Assembly (NCBI GenBank): GCA_963573305.1
Contig: OY754329.1
Coordinates: 61,625,084-61,689,083, forward strand
Direction of reading: 5' to 3'
DNA from: Pyrrhosoma nymphula
Taxonomy: Eukaryota > Arthropoda > Insecta > Odonata > Coenagrionidae
DNA length: 64,000 nt
The position numbers were made by a program, and so were the translations under genes. The notes under the pieces were generated by a model. The model saw only the letters and a program-made list of their open reading frames with translations, had not been told where the DNA came from and made no database searches. Of this stretch, positions 45,840 through 55,916 are shown piece after piece (positions within the stretch are counted from its first letter, which is position 1; the number at the start of each line of letters is the position of its first letter).

Positions 45840-46335
45840 CATCGTTCGGGAAAGGTCTTGGGCCGCGATTGTAGAGCGAGTAAGATACTACCATAGTAAC
45901 TCTTTGAGCATTATTCCGTAATACGACTGGGCCGCAAAGAATAAAATGCCAATCCTTTGGAGTGCAAAAGTTCATCTAAATACCGCGTTGTATCCCCTTG
46001 AGGTAACCGATGAGGTGGAGCCAATTCAGCGATCGCTTAAGAAGCACTCCCGTTGAGCGGTTCCCGCTAATAACTCGTGATATTGCGCAATTAGCTAAAT
46101 TGCCGTGCGCTCTCTCGGTAATCATGGGGCAGGCGGCTGATGCGCCTCCATAACTGAATCGCAATCTGATTCTTCGCTCCATTTGCGTTGCATGGCGTGC
46201 TATAAAGTCATTAATCACGTCCATCTTTAACATCAACCCAGGAGCCCGTGCCTATAGCCTTTCGGCCAGATTCGGCCGCGTGGCCGGTATGGCAGCGCAT
46301 TGTCGCGTGAAAACAGACTGAATCCCCCGCCGATA
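45840..46335. promoter_or_regulatory. CpG-richer block, possible enhancer
   Basis: Near its centre (about 46085-46107) is GCGCAATTAGCTAAATTGC, an interrupted palindrome containing two inverted homeodomain-type cores; CTAATAACTCG and TCATTAATCACG add further TAAT sites. GGCCGCGTGGCCGG lies near 46275. A minus-strand frame of 86 codons spans 45976-46236 but I recognise no domain. No transposon hallmark was found, so sequence constraint is a possibility, not an observation. Confidence 0.28.
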
Positions 46336-46608
46336 TCGGGAAGATAGGCAATCGATCATAATGGTATCCAGATGTAAGGTTCATTGGAATTAAATTCTGG
46401 TTTTGATCGATTTAGAAGGTTTTGCAGAAAATGAGATGCATGTAATTTTTCATTATTCTTCGTGCTTAGAGAAAAACATATATTTTATATCGAATACAAT
46501 ACGCTACGCTTTATCGTTTTTTTCCACAAAGAAGAATTGAAATTACTTGGGATTAAAGCTGAGAATGGATGAAACGTAGGAAATTCAATTTTTCTCATTA
46601 GATCAGTA

Positions 46609-46787
46609 ACATTGTAAATGAAAAGTATAACTTAGTTTTTCCACAGGTTTATTAAAACAATACGAACTAGGTTTCGACGAAGTTCGTCATCATCAGGTCG
46701 ATGATGACGAGCTTCGTCGAAACCTAGGTCGTATTGTTTTAATAAATCTGTGGAAAAACTTAAGTTATACTTTTAATTTACAATGTT
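46609..46787. mobile_element. Palindrome of two hammerhead/Penelope-like ends
   Basis: The arms 46609-46694 and 46700-46787 are near-perfect reverse complements around a 5-base centre. Reading outward from the centre on either strand gives GATGATGACGA, a short loop, TCGTCGAAACCTAG and then GTATTGTTTTAATAAA. On the minus strand the left arm begins CTGATGA and continues through a 5-bp stem to GAAAC. This resembles a hammerhead core with a palindromic stem III (ACCTAGGT followed by C in the right arm), as carried by Penelope-like retroelements. An extra T precedes stem II and stem I is lost, so self-cleavage is doubtful. The order suggests two copies joined head to head. Confidence 0.6.
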
Positions 46788-48030
46788 AAGCAAATTCCAT
46801 GAAGTCATGCCTGAGACGAATACGAATTAGATCAGAAAGCTGACTCTAAAAGCGATTTTCCATGTTAATTTAGCGGTAGTCAAAAAAGGCACCACCCATT
46901 TCAATTTTCTTGACGGAAAATACGTCAGATCTATTGAAATGGTGCTATAGTGTGAGTCCTTAGGATGGACAAAGTATGTATGCATTAAAATATATTTATC
47001 GACCAAATTGTATTTTTAGTTTATTGCTTGAGCTTACCGACAATCAAAGCATGTCTTCATTGCAAGGAGTATTTTTAAAAATTACACTGAATAAAATAAA
47101 GGATTAATTATTTGTTTTTGTCGCACGTACTCACAAAATTGCCTCTTTTATTTATTTTATTTAAATCAATTTTATCATCATGGAGAACGATAATTTTGTC
47201 CATATTTTTTCCAGGGTGTAAAAATATTTTCCTGAGAAATAATTCAGTGTCATTAATCATGCTGGTCGTCAGTTCATTCATTCTGGTGATGCAAGGTTTT
47301 TTTGGGATTTGGATAATTATCGCGGTTAGAATACCACACCTACGGTTCCCACCGTGAATGGTGAGCGAATAATTCAAAGAAAGGCAGCAATGTCTTTGTC
47401 ACCATGAAGTTCACATGAGAGCAAAAGATGTTCCGCGATGAATGTGGCTTTATTTCAGTCTTGTGAGCCATGCAGATTTCTCGAAAGTGAACTCTTACTT
47501 TTAAAAGATACTTGGTAAATTCTATTTAATGACTGTTTATTTTGGTATTGTAAAGGAAAACAAATGCATACCCGATGTTCTCATTTTTTAGCATCTTTTA
47601 CAATCGTCTGATGGTTTTTTGCGCTTTCATCCTCATGAGTGAGTCAGCCAATGGAAATACGCCGCCACGAGTGGGCGCGAAACCGCAGCACCTCCAGCCA
47701 GGCCTTATTTGCCTCGTATTCCTCGTAAAACTGAAAATTAAGCTCTGAAACATTCTCTTGGAAGTAGGCTACTGTGGAGTAAGAAGTATGGTCTGAAAAC
47801 CAGCGGGATGGTTAGAGAGGTTGTTGCTGTCAATGGGCATCTTCAAGTGGAGACACGTCCAAGCCTTTGAAATTCAATTGAAACGCCCACGCAAGCCATT
47901 GATGCAATAAATGTATTAATCAAAGACTCTCCAGAAGTTAAATAAGCAAGTATTAAAGCGTTTAAAGTCGTCCGGATATTCCCGACTGTCGGCTTTTCAA
48001 TCTACTAATCCGTATATTTATATTGTAGTC
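46788..48030. other. No recognisable gene
   Basis: A+T-rich. A small inverted pair, CACCACCCATTTCAAT and ATTGAAATGGTGC, lies at about 46890-46945. Opposed frames at 47108-47377 have no motif. Confidence 0.4.
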
Positions 48031-48039
48031 GGTCAATTT

Positions 48040-48830
48040 AGCATTCCCTTAACTTTCCGGGAAGGAATTTCCACGATTTCTCGTTCCCGAATCCCTAGAA
48101 TAGTTGGCTTGGATATCGGGAAAATTGCTCTTTAAACCCAATAAAAATAATGTTGTTCACATTTTGAAAACACCTCATATATACCTAGTAGTAGACAAGC
48201 CAAAACAATTCTGTTTACCAGACCCGAAGTGGTCGTTTTTAGCGTCCTGGGCCTCCATGTCTTGTGAACCTAAAGGTGCTAGTAAAAAGTCATAATTGGA
48301 ATTTTGGTTGACCGCTATAGACGAACTTCTGACTCGTCATACTTCATTTTGCGTCAATCTTTTTCTGGAGCGTCTCCGCCCATCTGCAAGACTACGCGGT
48401 CCCTGACCACATGTCGCAGTTCTTCCGCCTTTAGTCCGGCTTTGCTGTGAGTTGGCAGTCACAGCGAAAGTCATTGACATTGATGATCTATGAAAATAAA
48501 ATAAAATAATAAATTGATGAGAATTCTCCAGAATTCATTATTTTTATTTGATTTTCTCATTTCTCGTTTAATTGACTAAACATTTTATCCTCCATCTACA
48601 ATCTTTAATTTATCAATAAATTCATCATCAACACCATTAGGGATCATTTTAATACCTATAATATAATGCTGAGTACCTGATGCGTACACAAATAACAGTA
48701 ATATGTAAATTTATTACAAGAACGCTACGCAAAGAGTATAAAACCTTTCAGGATAAATCAGGAATTTTTGAGAATTCTCTGGGAATATGATTTCCCGGTC
48801 TCGTTCCCTAAGATTCCAAAATGTTAGGAA
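48040..48830. mobile_element. Possible DNA-transposon relic
   Basis: Two short regions about 0.7 kb apart are rich in the same words: TTTCCGGGAAGGAATTTCC with CTCGTTCCCGAATCCC near 48052-48097, and TTTCCCGGTCTCGTTCCC near 48790-48810. Subterminal repeats of this kind are typical of hAT-like non-autonomous elements. I could not define terminal inverted repeats or a target-site duplication, and between them is A+T-rich DNA with an AAAAT repeat near 48490. Confidence 0.25.
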
Positions 48831-48839
48831 TTTGGAAGC

Positions 48840-49450
48840 CCCATTACAACGAATATGGCCGTTAAATTCAGTCGGAAATGGGAGAGATTAATGAGGTTCC
48901 ATTGAAAACTGCGTGCGAATTGTGGATCGCAAGAACGGTGTCTCTCGGAGGGCGATGGCTGTGAGCCGACGTAGACTGAGACATTGAGAAGCGTAGCAAG
49001 AGCATCTCGTAGGAAGTGAGGACGGGGTGTGTTTTTTTGTACGAATTTCGGAGGGAGGACCAGATGGGGGGGGGGGAGGAGGGCAAGGGCCTCTTCCTCT
49101 CCTTCCTTGCTCCTCCTGCCGTTCATTGCGGACGGACAGTGGGACGGACTGGGGAGGGATGGACTTGAGGGAGGAGAGAGGTGAAGTGAATAGGAGGAGG
49201 TGGTGGTAGTGGGGGGACCTTCGCAGCCGCCGCCGGTCGAGTAGGGAGGTCGACCACTTGCCAAGGACGCCCGTGTGCTGAGGAGAGGGCAGCCTGGCCC
49301 TCAGGAGGTGGACTCGGAGGGCCGGCTCACTCTTGTTTCCTCCCCGTGTTCTCTTCTGGTGGTGAGCACAAGGCTTTGACGACGAGGGGCGGCTGGAATG
49401 TTCGGTTGACGTCTGGGTGATAATTTTTTCAAATGGAGACGTCAAAGGTC
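48840..49450. other. GC- and G-rich island, no defended gene
   Basis: The plus strand is strongly G-rich at 49020-49240. Minus-strand frames of 146 and 185 codons overlap here but in different phases; both are Pro/Ser/Arg-rich and change composition with the tract, as expected of accidental frames. A promoter-type CpG island remains possible; no initiator, TATA box or splice donor is convincing. Confidence 0.35.
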
Positions 49451-49924
49451 GGGATTGTTTTGCCTCGGTAGCTGGGAATTTCCGGCCGAATTGAACGCAT
49501 TAATGTTTTACAGAGATCCGACTAATTCGCTAAATATTCGAATCGGATCATTTACAGTTTTAACTCGAATATAAATTAAGATATCCCAAATCCTAAATTT
49601 TCGAAGCGTTCGGATCGCGGTGTGGGTAAAAAAATAAAGAAAGATGATAATTTTCTCAGAAATGCAATTTGAATCGGAAGATAATTCAAGCACTCGATTT
49701 GAGTCAAAGGGATAAAAACCATGATTCACATATCTCTAATATGTGGCACATGAACATTTGACGATGTGAATCTTTGAAATCTTCCTGAGATCCTTATTTT
49801 TGCGATAAGGTGTCGCTCATCAAAGTCTCGATTAACTGAGTTTCCGTGTTAACTGGGATGTAAATTTGTTTTTGTGAAAATTTGTCACCTCGTTCATCTA
49901 CTCCGAAACATTACGTGTTCGATA

Positions 49925-50065
49925 CGAAAGATGCGGTTTAGTCCAATAGTTAGAACATTTTACTACTATTGTATGGGTGCTGGGTTAAAATCTGGGGGAA
50001 TCCTTCCTTTACATTTCTGCCTAAACAGAAATGTTAAGATTTTTTGATCATCGGGACCTCGTAGG
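49925..50065 (+). mobile_element. Decayed tRNA-like SINE head
   Basis: GGTTTAGTCCAATAGTTAGAAC and GGGTGCTGGGTTAAAATCTGG are placed like an A box and a damaged B box. No shared body was found. Low-moderate confidence. Confidence 0.42.
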
Positions 50066-51565
50066 ATAATCGCATGTGGTACAGGAAAGTGAACTGATCT
50101 GAGATTACTCTGAGAATCTGAATTTTACTCAACTGTGTACTTTGGATTTCAGTCCACATTGTCTCATTTAACCAATATTCTTATGCATCTACCTTTGTTG
50201 CAGTTTAAACGTTATCGCTTTTTTATCTCATTACTGGTTATTTTCTTTGGATTGTACTCATAAAAATATTGAATTCACCAAATGTTGCATGGCCCTTCAT
50301 TCATTGCTTCGGTTCTATACTGGCGTGCTAATTACTCTCGCACGTCTCTTACTTAATAAATTAATGGAAATCATACAAGCAGTGAATTGATTATGCTACT
50401 TTCATGTTGCGAGGTTTGAAACAACTTCCTTTTATAAATAGTAGAAACATGGATTGGATACGATTTCGTACTGATTACAGCGTATTTACTCTCGCTATCC
50501 TTAATAATAAATTAAACCAGATTATATTAGTTTTATTTTTCTGTCGTGCTATGTTATTTGTGTCTTGTCTTCATTAGAAAATGTGACCTCATCTCAAGCA
50601 TTTAATTCTGTCGTCTCCTGTTTAAATTTCCGACGTGGTGAGGAACCCAAAATGTGTGTAAGCGAACTTCGTGCGTGAGACCACGTTTACCTTATATTCA
50701 ACTGATTGAGAATATATTCTGGCAGGTAGCGTCTTAATGTAATCGAAAGTGGAACTGAATTATAAATGAGATGGTGTGATGCTAAATAGCGAGGCGAACA
50801 TTTTAGATTCGCCGGAATGAGAGTCTGTGGGCGGAGGGTGTCTCGCCGGGAATAGTGGATATTTCCTCCCACCTCAGCATTCATACTTTTCTCGGGAAAT
50901 TGGCATCGGCCCAGAGTGAGAAATGCTCTTGCAGAGAGGGCGAAGTTGGTTGCAAAGAACTTCAAGGTGGTATCTACTTCTTGCATAATTTCTGAGATGC
51001 CATCTAGCTCTGTCTATGTGAAATGCGAGTAAACTTCAACTGAATTGTCCTGTTTATTTTGTTTAAAATTAATCGAGAGTGTCACTATTTATGCACACTC
51101 ATACGAATTAATTTATCATAAATCAAAACTCTTTATCTTTTGCACATAATTCGGTGACTCTCTTCTCCAATTTTTACCTTTTGTCATTTCAACTTGAATG
51201 AAATCGAGTTCTCCATTCAAATCACTTAGAGGTGCTTCTGGTCGACCAGCGGATGCACCAGGGTGATAAAGATATGATCACCGATTTTTGGAACATAATA
51301 AAAATTCACATATCTTTTCTCAATTATCCAGAGCATAATAGTCTAAAGCCCGGTTTTATAATCTATGTTTAAATAATCTTTCGCATGAAAACTGATCCTA
51401 ATACGTTCTCCCACCGATAACGATCGCGCTATAAACTGGCTGTATAATGTGATGTACAAAAACCATGCCCTCAATTAACGTCAAGTTTACGTAAAGGTTA
51501 CATCATCTGACGATTAACGTGTTTACCTGGGATTGTAAAACTGGACCTAAACCTTGAAAACAATG
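50066..51565. other. Gene-free stretch
   Basis: A+T-rich; no gene or repeat recognised. The 99-codon minus-strand frame at 50687-50986 has no domain. Confidence 0.4.
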
Positions 51566-51569
51566 CTCT

Positions 51570-51660
51570 TGGATGATATAGTTTCCCCGTAGGTAGGGTT
51601 TTAGAAATCATGCGGTGAGTTTTGGATTCAAATCTGAGTGCTGCTCTGTGACAATCATAA
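51570..51660 (+). mobile_element. Decayed tRNA-like SINE head
   Basis: GATATAGTTTCCCCGTAGGTAG and GAGTTTTGGATTCAAATCTG resemble a displaced A box and a B box (GGATTCAAATC). The remainder is not recognisable. Confidence 0.35.
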
Positions 51661-52365
51661 TTTTAACCAAGAGGTATGCAAGTTTCTAGGCATCAGAACT
51701 TTGTGAGTTTTGACCCATGAAACCATAATTCCGGCTGAATATGGATTACAGATAAAAAATATTGAACTTCGTTAAATATTTGCTATAGTAATACAAAATA
51801 AAGCCAGTCACATTCACACCCAGCCCTTCTTGTATAACCCATATTAGCACTCGTTGGAGCACAAATTGTTTATACAAAGCCGTATGGAGAATTCGCACAC
51901 TTTTGCTGCAAGCGTATAACTCCACTGATCATATGACTTACCTATAACTCTTCACAAAGACCTTTCCTTTCGACATTTTGACTCTTATTATAGCAGGTTT
52001 GGAATTCGATAGCGTTCGAAAAGCAGCACCTTTTTTCGCGCCTCGGAAGTGCTGACGTTTTTTTATTCATACGGCGGAGAAAACAAGAACCGCCCCTTTA
52101 TCATGTTTTCAGCCATTTTATTCGTCTTCCCAAACCTGGAAATTTTTCTTGCTGCTTCTTTATCCCTGTTTAGTTTTTTTTAATTCAATGCCATCAGCAA
52201 GATGAATATCCTATACGACTAAGCGCAATTTTTTCGGCGACCATGGAGCTACTGAAAATCGAAATACATAGTTACTTACATGATACCATAATGTCACTTC
52301 ATTTATTCATTAGAGTAATATACCGGTTAGAGGTAGGCTATGATGAAAGTCTGAGAATATCCAAC
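51661..52365. other. No recognisable gene
   Basis: A+T-rich, with no coding signal. It lies downstream of the 3' end of the minus-strand LINE that follows and may include its untranslated end. Confidence 0.35.
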
Positions 52366-52369
52366 GAAC

Positions 52370-53215
52370 TCTTACACGTGCCGTGCCCTATCTACCTCTA
52401 GTTTTTCTTTCTTCATCTCAGCATGAGTCCTACCTTTCTTCATCCTGTCCATAAAACCTAATCTCTTTCTTCCCCTTTCCCGCTTACCCAACATCCTTCC
52501 CTCTATCACGGCTTTCAGCAAACCATCACCCCTCATTACCGCTTCCAGCCACCTACCCTACCTCCCCTTAATCATATCTATAAGTTTCCTCTCCTCGCCC
52601 ACCATGTCAAGCACTTCCTCATTTGTCTTCCTTTCCGTCCAACGCACCTTCTCCATCCTCCTCCACACCTACATCTCGAAAGCCTTCAGTCTATTTTCGT
52701 CTTCCTTTCTCAAGGTCCACGTTTCTGCTCCATACAACGCCACACTCCATATCAAGCTCTTCACCAGCCTCTTTTTTACATCCTTACTTAAGGTCCCCGT
52801 CATCAGCTCCCTTCTATTATTGAACGCTTCCTTCGCTAGCGCTATTCTCCTCCTAATGTATTTGCTACTATGTCCTGTTTCTTCTAGCGTACTACCCAAG
52901 TAATTAAATTGTTCGACTTGCTCCAGTTTGTGAGTTCCTACTCTTATCACCAGCCTCGCTTTCTTTCTCCTAGAGCAGCGGTTCCCAAACTTTTTCTTTC
53001 CGCGACCCATTTTAGCCCATACGTTTTAGCCGCGACCCCCTAAAAATAACAAACAATGTGTACATTCAAATTATATTGTTTTTAAAGTAATTACAATCCT
53101 CATCTCGCGACCCCTTTCCGAACGGCCCGCGACCCCCCTGGAGGTCGCGACCCCCAGTTTGGGAACCGCTGTCCTAGAGTATCTCATTACTTATGTGATA
53201 AAAATGATGCCACAT
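52370..53215 (-). mobile_element. LINE ORF2 C-terminal fragment (best copy)
   Basis: On the minus strand, after removing the nested MITE at 52976-53171, the frame runs from VMRYSRRKKARLVIRVG through LEQVEQFNYLGSTLEE, AKEAFNNRRELMTG, LVKSLIWSVALYGAETWTLR and NRLKAFEM. It then passes a TAG (probably from Trp), MEKVRWTERKTNEEVL, GEERKLIDMIKGR, a second TAG, LEAVMRGDGLLKAVIEG, RMLGKRERGRK and MDRMKKG to a stop near 52379. This is the thumb and C-terminal end of the reverse transcriptase of an RTE/Jockey-like non-LTR element; the exact clade is uncertain. Only two in-frame stops in some 210 codons make it the youngest of the copies here. The palm domain with its YADD box is absent, so the insertion is 5' truncated. 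Confidence 0.88.
52976..53171. mobile_element. hAT-type MITE, 196 bp
   Basis: Perfect 16-bp terminal inverted repeats, CAGCGGTTCCCAAACT, lie at both ends. The flanks carry an exact 8-bp target-site duplication, TCCTAGAG (52968-52975 and 53172-53179). CAG-starting termini and 8-bp duplications are the hAT hallmark. Inside, CGCGACCC recurs as a subterminal repeat. It has no transposase. It sits in the coding part of the minus-strand LINE and must have jumped there after the LINE inserted, since the LINE frame resumes beyond it. Confidence 0.95.
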
Positions 53216-53640
53216 CAAATGGTGGTAATTGTCCAGTTATTTCGTTGCATTACTTTATGTAAATGAAATATTAATCTCAGTGCAGAGTTCTATTGTCTCA
53301 ATTTTTAGTGTTCAACTCCTACATCTCCATCCGTGGTTGCCCAAAGCCTTCGCACGTTTTCTCGAACAGCTTTGAGAAATAAGGGAGAAATCTAATTTGC
53401 CTCTTCTATCCTGAGGCTAATCTGAATCTTAAAAAATATTTTAAGGCTAGTTTCGTCCCCTTTGCCGTATCTGTTTTCTCAGACAAATCTGGTGACCAAT
53501 AACAGACTTGGTGTGGTCGAATGTGGCTGTGGTCCCTCCCAGATTTGAAGCCGAGACTTAGGGTAAAAACCTCAGTCTATCCCCTCGGCTACGACGCCTT
53601 GCGTCTGATACAAACAACTTCGTAATAATCCGCTCTTTTA
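53180..53640. other. No recognisable gene
   Basis: Beyond the start of the LINE fragment nothing is recognised. It includes the first copy (53487-53508) of a 22-bp word, ATCTGGTGACCAATAACAGA plus CT, repeated exactly at 53698-53719. Confidence 0.45.
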
Positions 53641-53692
53641 TTATGAAACTCAACCGGTGTCAACGAACATAGTCGTCATTTTTAAGATACCT
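53640..53692 (-). other. Degraded hammerhead/Penelope-end-like motif
   Basis: The minus strand reads AATGACGACTATGTTCGT, then TGACACCGGTTGAG, then TTTCATAATAAAAG. It parallels the arm of the 46.6-kb palindrome (GATGACGA...TCGTCGAAACC...TTTTAATAAA), with ACCGGT in place of ACCTAGGT. GAAA has become GACA and the CTGA box is gone, so it can only be a relic. Confidence 0.38.
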
Positions 53693-53719
53693 ACAATATC
53701 TGGTGACCAATAACAGACT

Positions 53720-53793
53720 GCAAATTACCTTCGTGGAAGCGAGACCCGCCAGCGGGCATGCTGGCGGGTCTCGCTTCCACGAAGGTAATTTGC
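53720..53793. repeat. Perfect hairpin, 34-bp arms
   Basis: 53720-53753 is the exact reverse complement of 53760-53793, with a 6-base loop (GGGCAT). The arms begin GCAAATTACCTTCGTGG and end AGACCCGCCAGC. It follows directly after the second copy of a 22-bp direct repeat (53698-53719). There is no gene or terminator context. A perfect, uninterrupted inverted repeat of this length is unstable, so it is probably recent. Confidence 0.95.
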
Positions 53794-55020
53794 AAAATAT
53801 CAGTTTTCCCACGCCGTGGTGTACTTAACTTAATTTCCTTTTCATAATCCTCATAAGAAGCGTTATACCGCTCCCGATCTATATTTGGCTGAGCACTGGT
53901 GCCCTAATCAGGACGGCCTCGTAATTTTCGTGCTTCGACAATAACGGAAATTTGGTTTCACAACCTCGAAAAATTAAATAATGCCTTTAAAAAGTTGAAA
54001 TTTGTGGATGCTTTGAAGACACGTCCACGATATTGCCGAGGCCGACTCCTTCCTGACTAAGGCCTCTGATGTACCATTACTGAGTCATAGTTTTCCAGGG
54101 ACTTCAGTTGAAAACCAATGCTTCGATTTTTAATAAAAATGATTGCTTAGTATGTTTTCATGCTATGATTTATAACCAATTATGGTTTTCTGAAACCATG
54201 GTCAGTAAAAAAATTATATTTTGGATAAATTCTAAGCTATCTTATTTATTGGAAATGACTTGGTTCCACAAAGAAGGCCTGCAAGTTAGGCTCTTAAAAT
54301 GCTTCGATACGCATGCCATTCATTGCCAGCGCGGACCATGTTTCCTAGAGTCTTTGCGCTCCCAGCTTGCATACATCTCTTCTCCCCACTTGACGGCCTC
54401 GCGGACTTATTGCGGATTCCCCGTGGAATTTGTCATTCTTTTTTTCTTCCTTCTCCGCCTCCAATTCCACCTCCCGCAGGGTGACTGTCCTCTCCCACTC
54501 TCCTTCGCATAACTCCCTCGAGATGGTGTCCCCCCCCCCCCCCGCTCCCATACTCCCTCCATTAAATCCTCTGTCCTCCTCTCTCAGAGGTTGCTGGGAC
54601 AACGCGTGCGAAGGCATTGGGCATCCGAGGATGGAGAAATGGGAGATGAGGAACAGCAGGGGAAGATAGGGAGTGGGAGAGAGACTAAGATTAAGACGAG
54701 AGAGTAGAGACCTCGTGAAGGTATAAAGGGGTTGGCGGAATAGTCGATGGGATGGACTATAGTCGAGATTAATGACTCGATTAATCAGATGCTGCATGCG
54801 GGAGCGCGGATGGTGAGTGATGTGTGTGTGTGTGCACGCGGCGATTGATTAATTAGATATCCACAGGGGCGTTGAACCGCTCGCTCATCTGATCGATCTC
54901 GCTCCATTGAGCCGGGAGTGGGTTGGGGGTTCACGCATGAATTCCTCTCCTCGCCCCCGCTGGCATTCGAATTTTCACGTTCAAGCGTAGCTTCTTTGGA
55001 GAATCCGATTGATTGCTTGA
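53794..55020. other. Gene-free; low-complexity tract
   Basis: From about 54425 to 54560 the plus strand is CT-rich and includes a C run of about 14 bases at 54530; from 54590 to 54720 it is GA-rich. Long frames on both strands (up to 150 codons at 54345-54797) follow from this and carry no domain. Confidence 0.45.
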
Positions 55021-55021
55021 A

Positions 55022-55620
55022 GGGGTCAAGAAGAGTAATTTTGATTCCCAACGCTTGTGCTGGGTGAGCACTCAGCATTCACGCGATTAGTTTATCATTG
55101 CGATAAGTGTCAAGGAGCTTGTCTTTATTAGTGCTGACGCTTAAATGCTTTCGGCGGTCAATTGTTTTTTTTTAGTTTTACCTCATCTGGTCCGTGTTTG
55201 AGTAATAATTATTTTAATTCCCGTATTTTATTGCTCATGGGAATCAGGCTAGTGTACTGGCTTCATTCCCATGGGCCTGGGTTCGAAATATAATTGATCA
55301 AGTGTAAAGAGAAGCAAAATAAATTTGATTCCTCTTGCGTGCGCTGAGTGAGCGTTCAGTTCAAGCGACGAGTTTATCATCAGAGGAAGTGTCAAGGAGC
55401 AAGTCATTATTATCGCTGGCATGTCGGCACTCTCACCACATAAATTATTTTTTATCGGGTCGTTTTTATGTGGTCCGTGTTTGTGTTTAATTTACTTAAC
55501 CCCCCAAATTTTCTTATTGATGGGGATTGGGCTGATGTCTTATTTTGATCCTTGGCTTGTCATTCCGTGGGATCGGGTTCAAATCCTTTCGATGGTAATG
55601 GTTTTAATCGGAAACGTTGT
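55022..55620 (+). repeat. Diverged tandem duplication with SINE heads
   Basis: Two units of about 285-295 bp follow each other. Matching points, in order, are TTGATTCC (55041 and 55325), TTTATCAT, GTGTCAAGGAGC (55107 and 55389), TGGTCCGTGTTTG and a tRNA-like B box (GGGTTCGAAAT at 55279, GGGTTCAAATCC at 55575). Each unit ends in a tRNA-like stretch related to SINE heads. Divergence is considerable, so the duplication is old. Confidence 0.7.
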
Positions 55621-55765
55621 GGTTAATTTGTTATCTCGCGGATAACTCTCCAAAGGGCAAGCCTCCTTCGGTTAAATTGGACGTTTAACGGTGGAACCCT
55701 CTGTCGCCTTTCGTTTAGAGATGGCTAGCGGCAACGCCGAAATTTTCTTCATTATTCCTCCATTC
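55505..55765 (+). mobile_element. tRNA-derived SINE, family B
   Basis: After the tRNA-like B box of the second tandem unit come GACGTTTAACGGTGGAACCC, TGTCGCCTTTCGTT and CAACGCCGAAATTTTC, and then a CT-rich end. These match, in order, the body of the family B copy at 31.9-32.2 kb (GGACCCC, TGTCGCCTTTCGTTACG, ATGCCGACGCCGG, then CT-rich). The second tandem unit therefore runs straight into a SINE B, and the repeated unit probably contains its head. Confidence 0.6.
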
Positions 55766-55895
55766 CCCAAGATATCCTCTCCTTACCAACGTACCTACCT
55801 ATTATTAATGGCGCAAATATCAGTTGCTGGTCACGTGTGTTAATAATTACCATTGTCTTGTTCAAATTTGTAGTTTTCTGTTTTATAATCAAGTG

Positions 55896-55916
55896 ATATA
55901 TATATATATATATATA
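55896..55916. repeat. TA dinucleotide microsatellite
   Basis: About ten AT units in a row. Confidence 0.9.

Noticed and set aside
45976..46236. 86-codon minus-strand frame in a CpG-richer block
   Set aside because: No domain; the block is better explained as possible regulatory DNA, because its palindrome and homeodomain-type cores do not respect codons.
48888..49445. 185-codon minus-strand open frame, the longest in the window
   Set aside because: G-rich low-complexity DNA; the protein is a Pro/Ser/Arg/His mix without motif, and another frame of 146 codons overlaps it. An unannotated first exon cannot be excluded but nothing supports it.
51935..51950. TATAGGTAAGT on the minus strand as a ratchet site
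   Set aside because: No pyrimidine tract precedes the AG.
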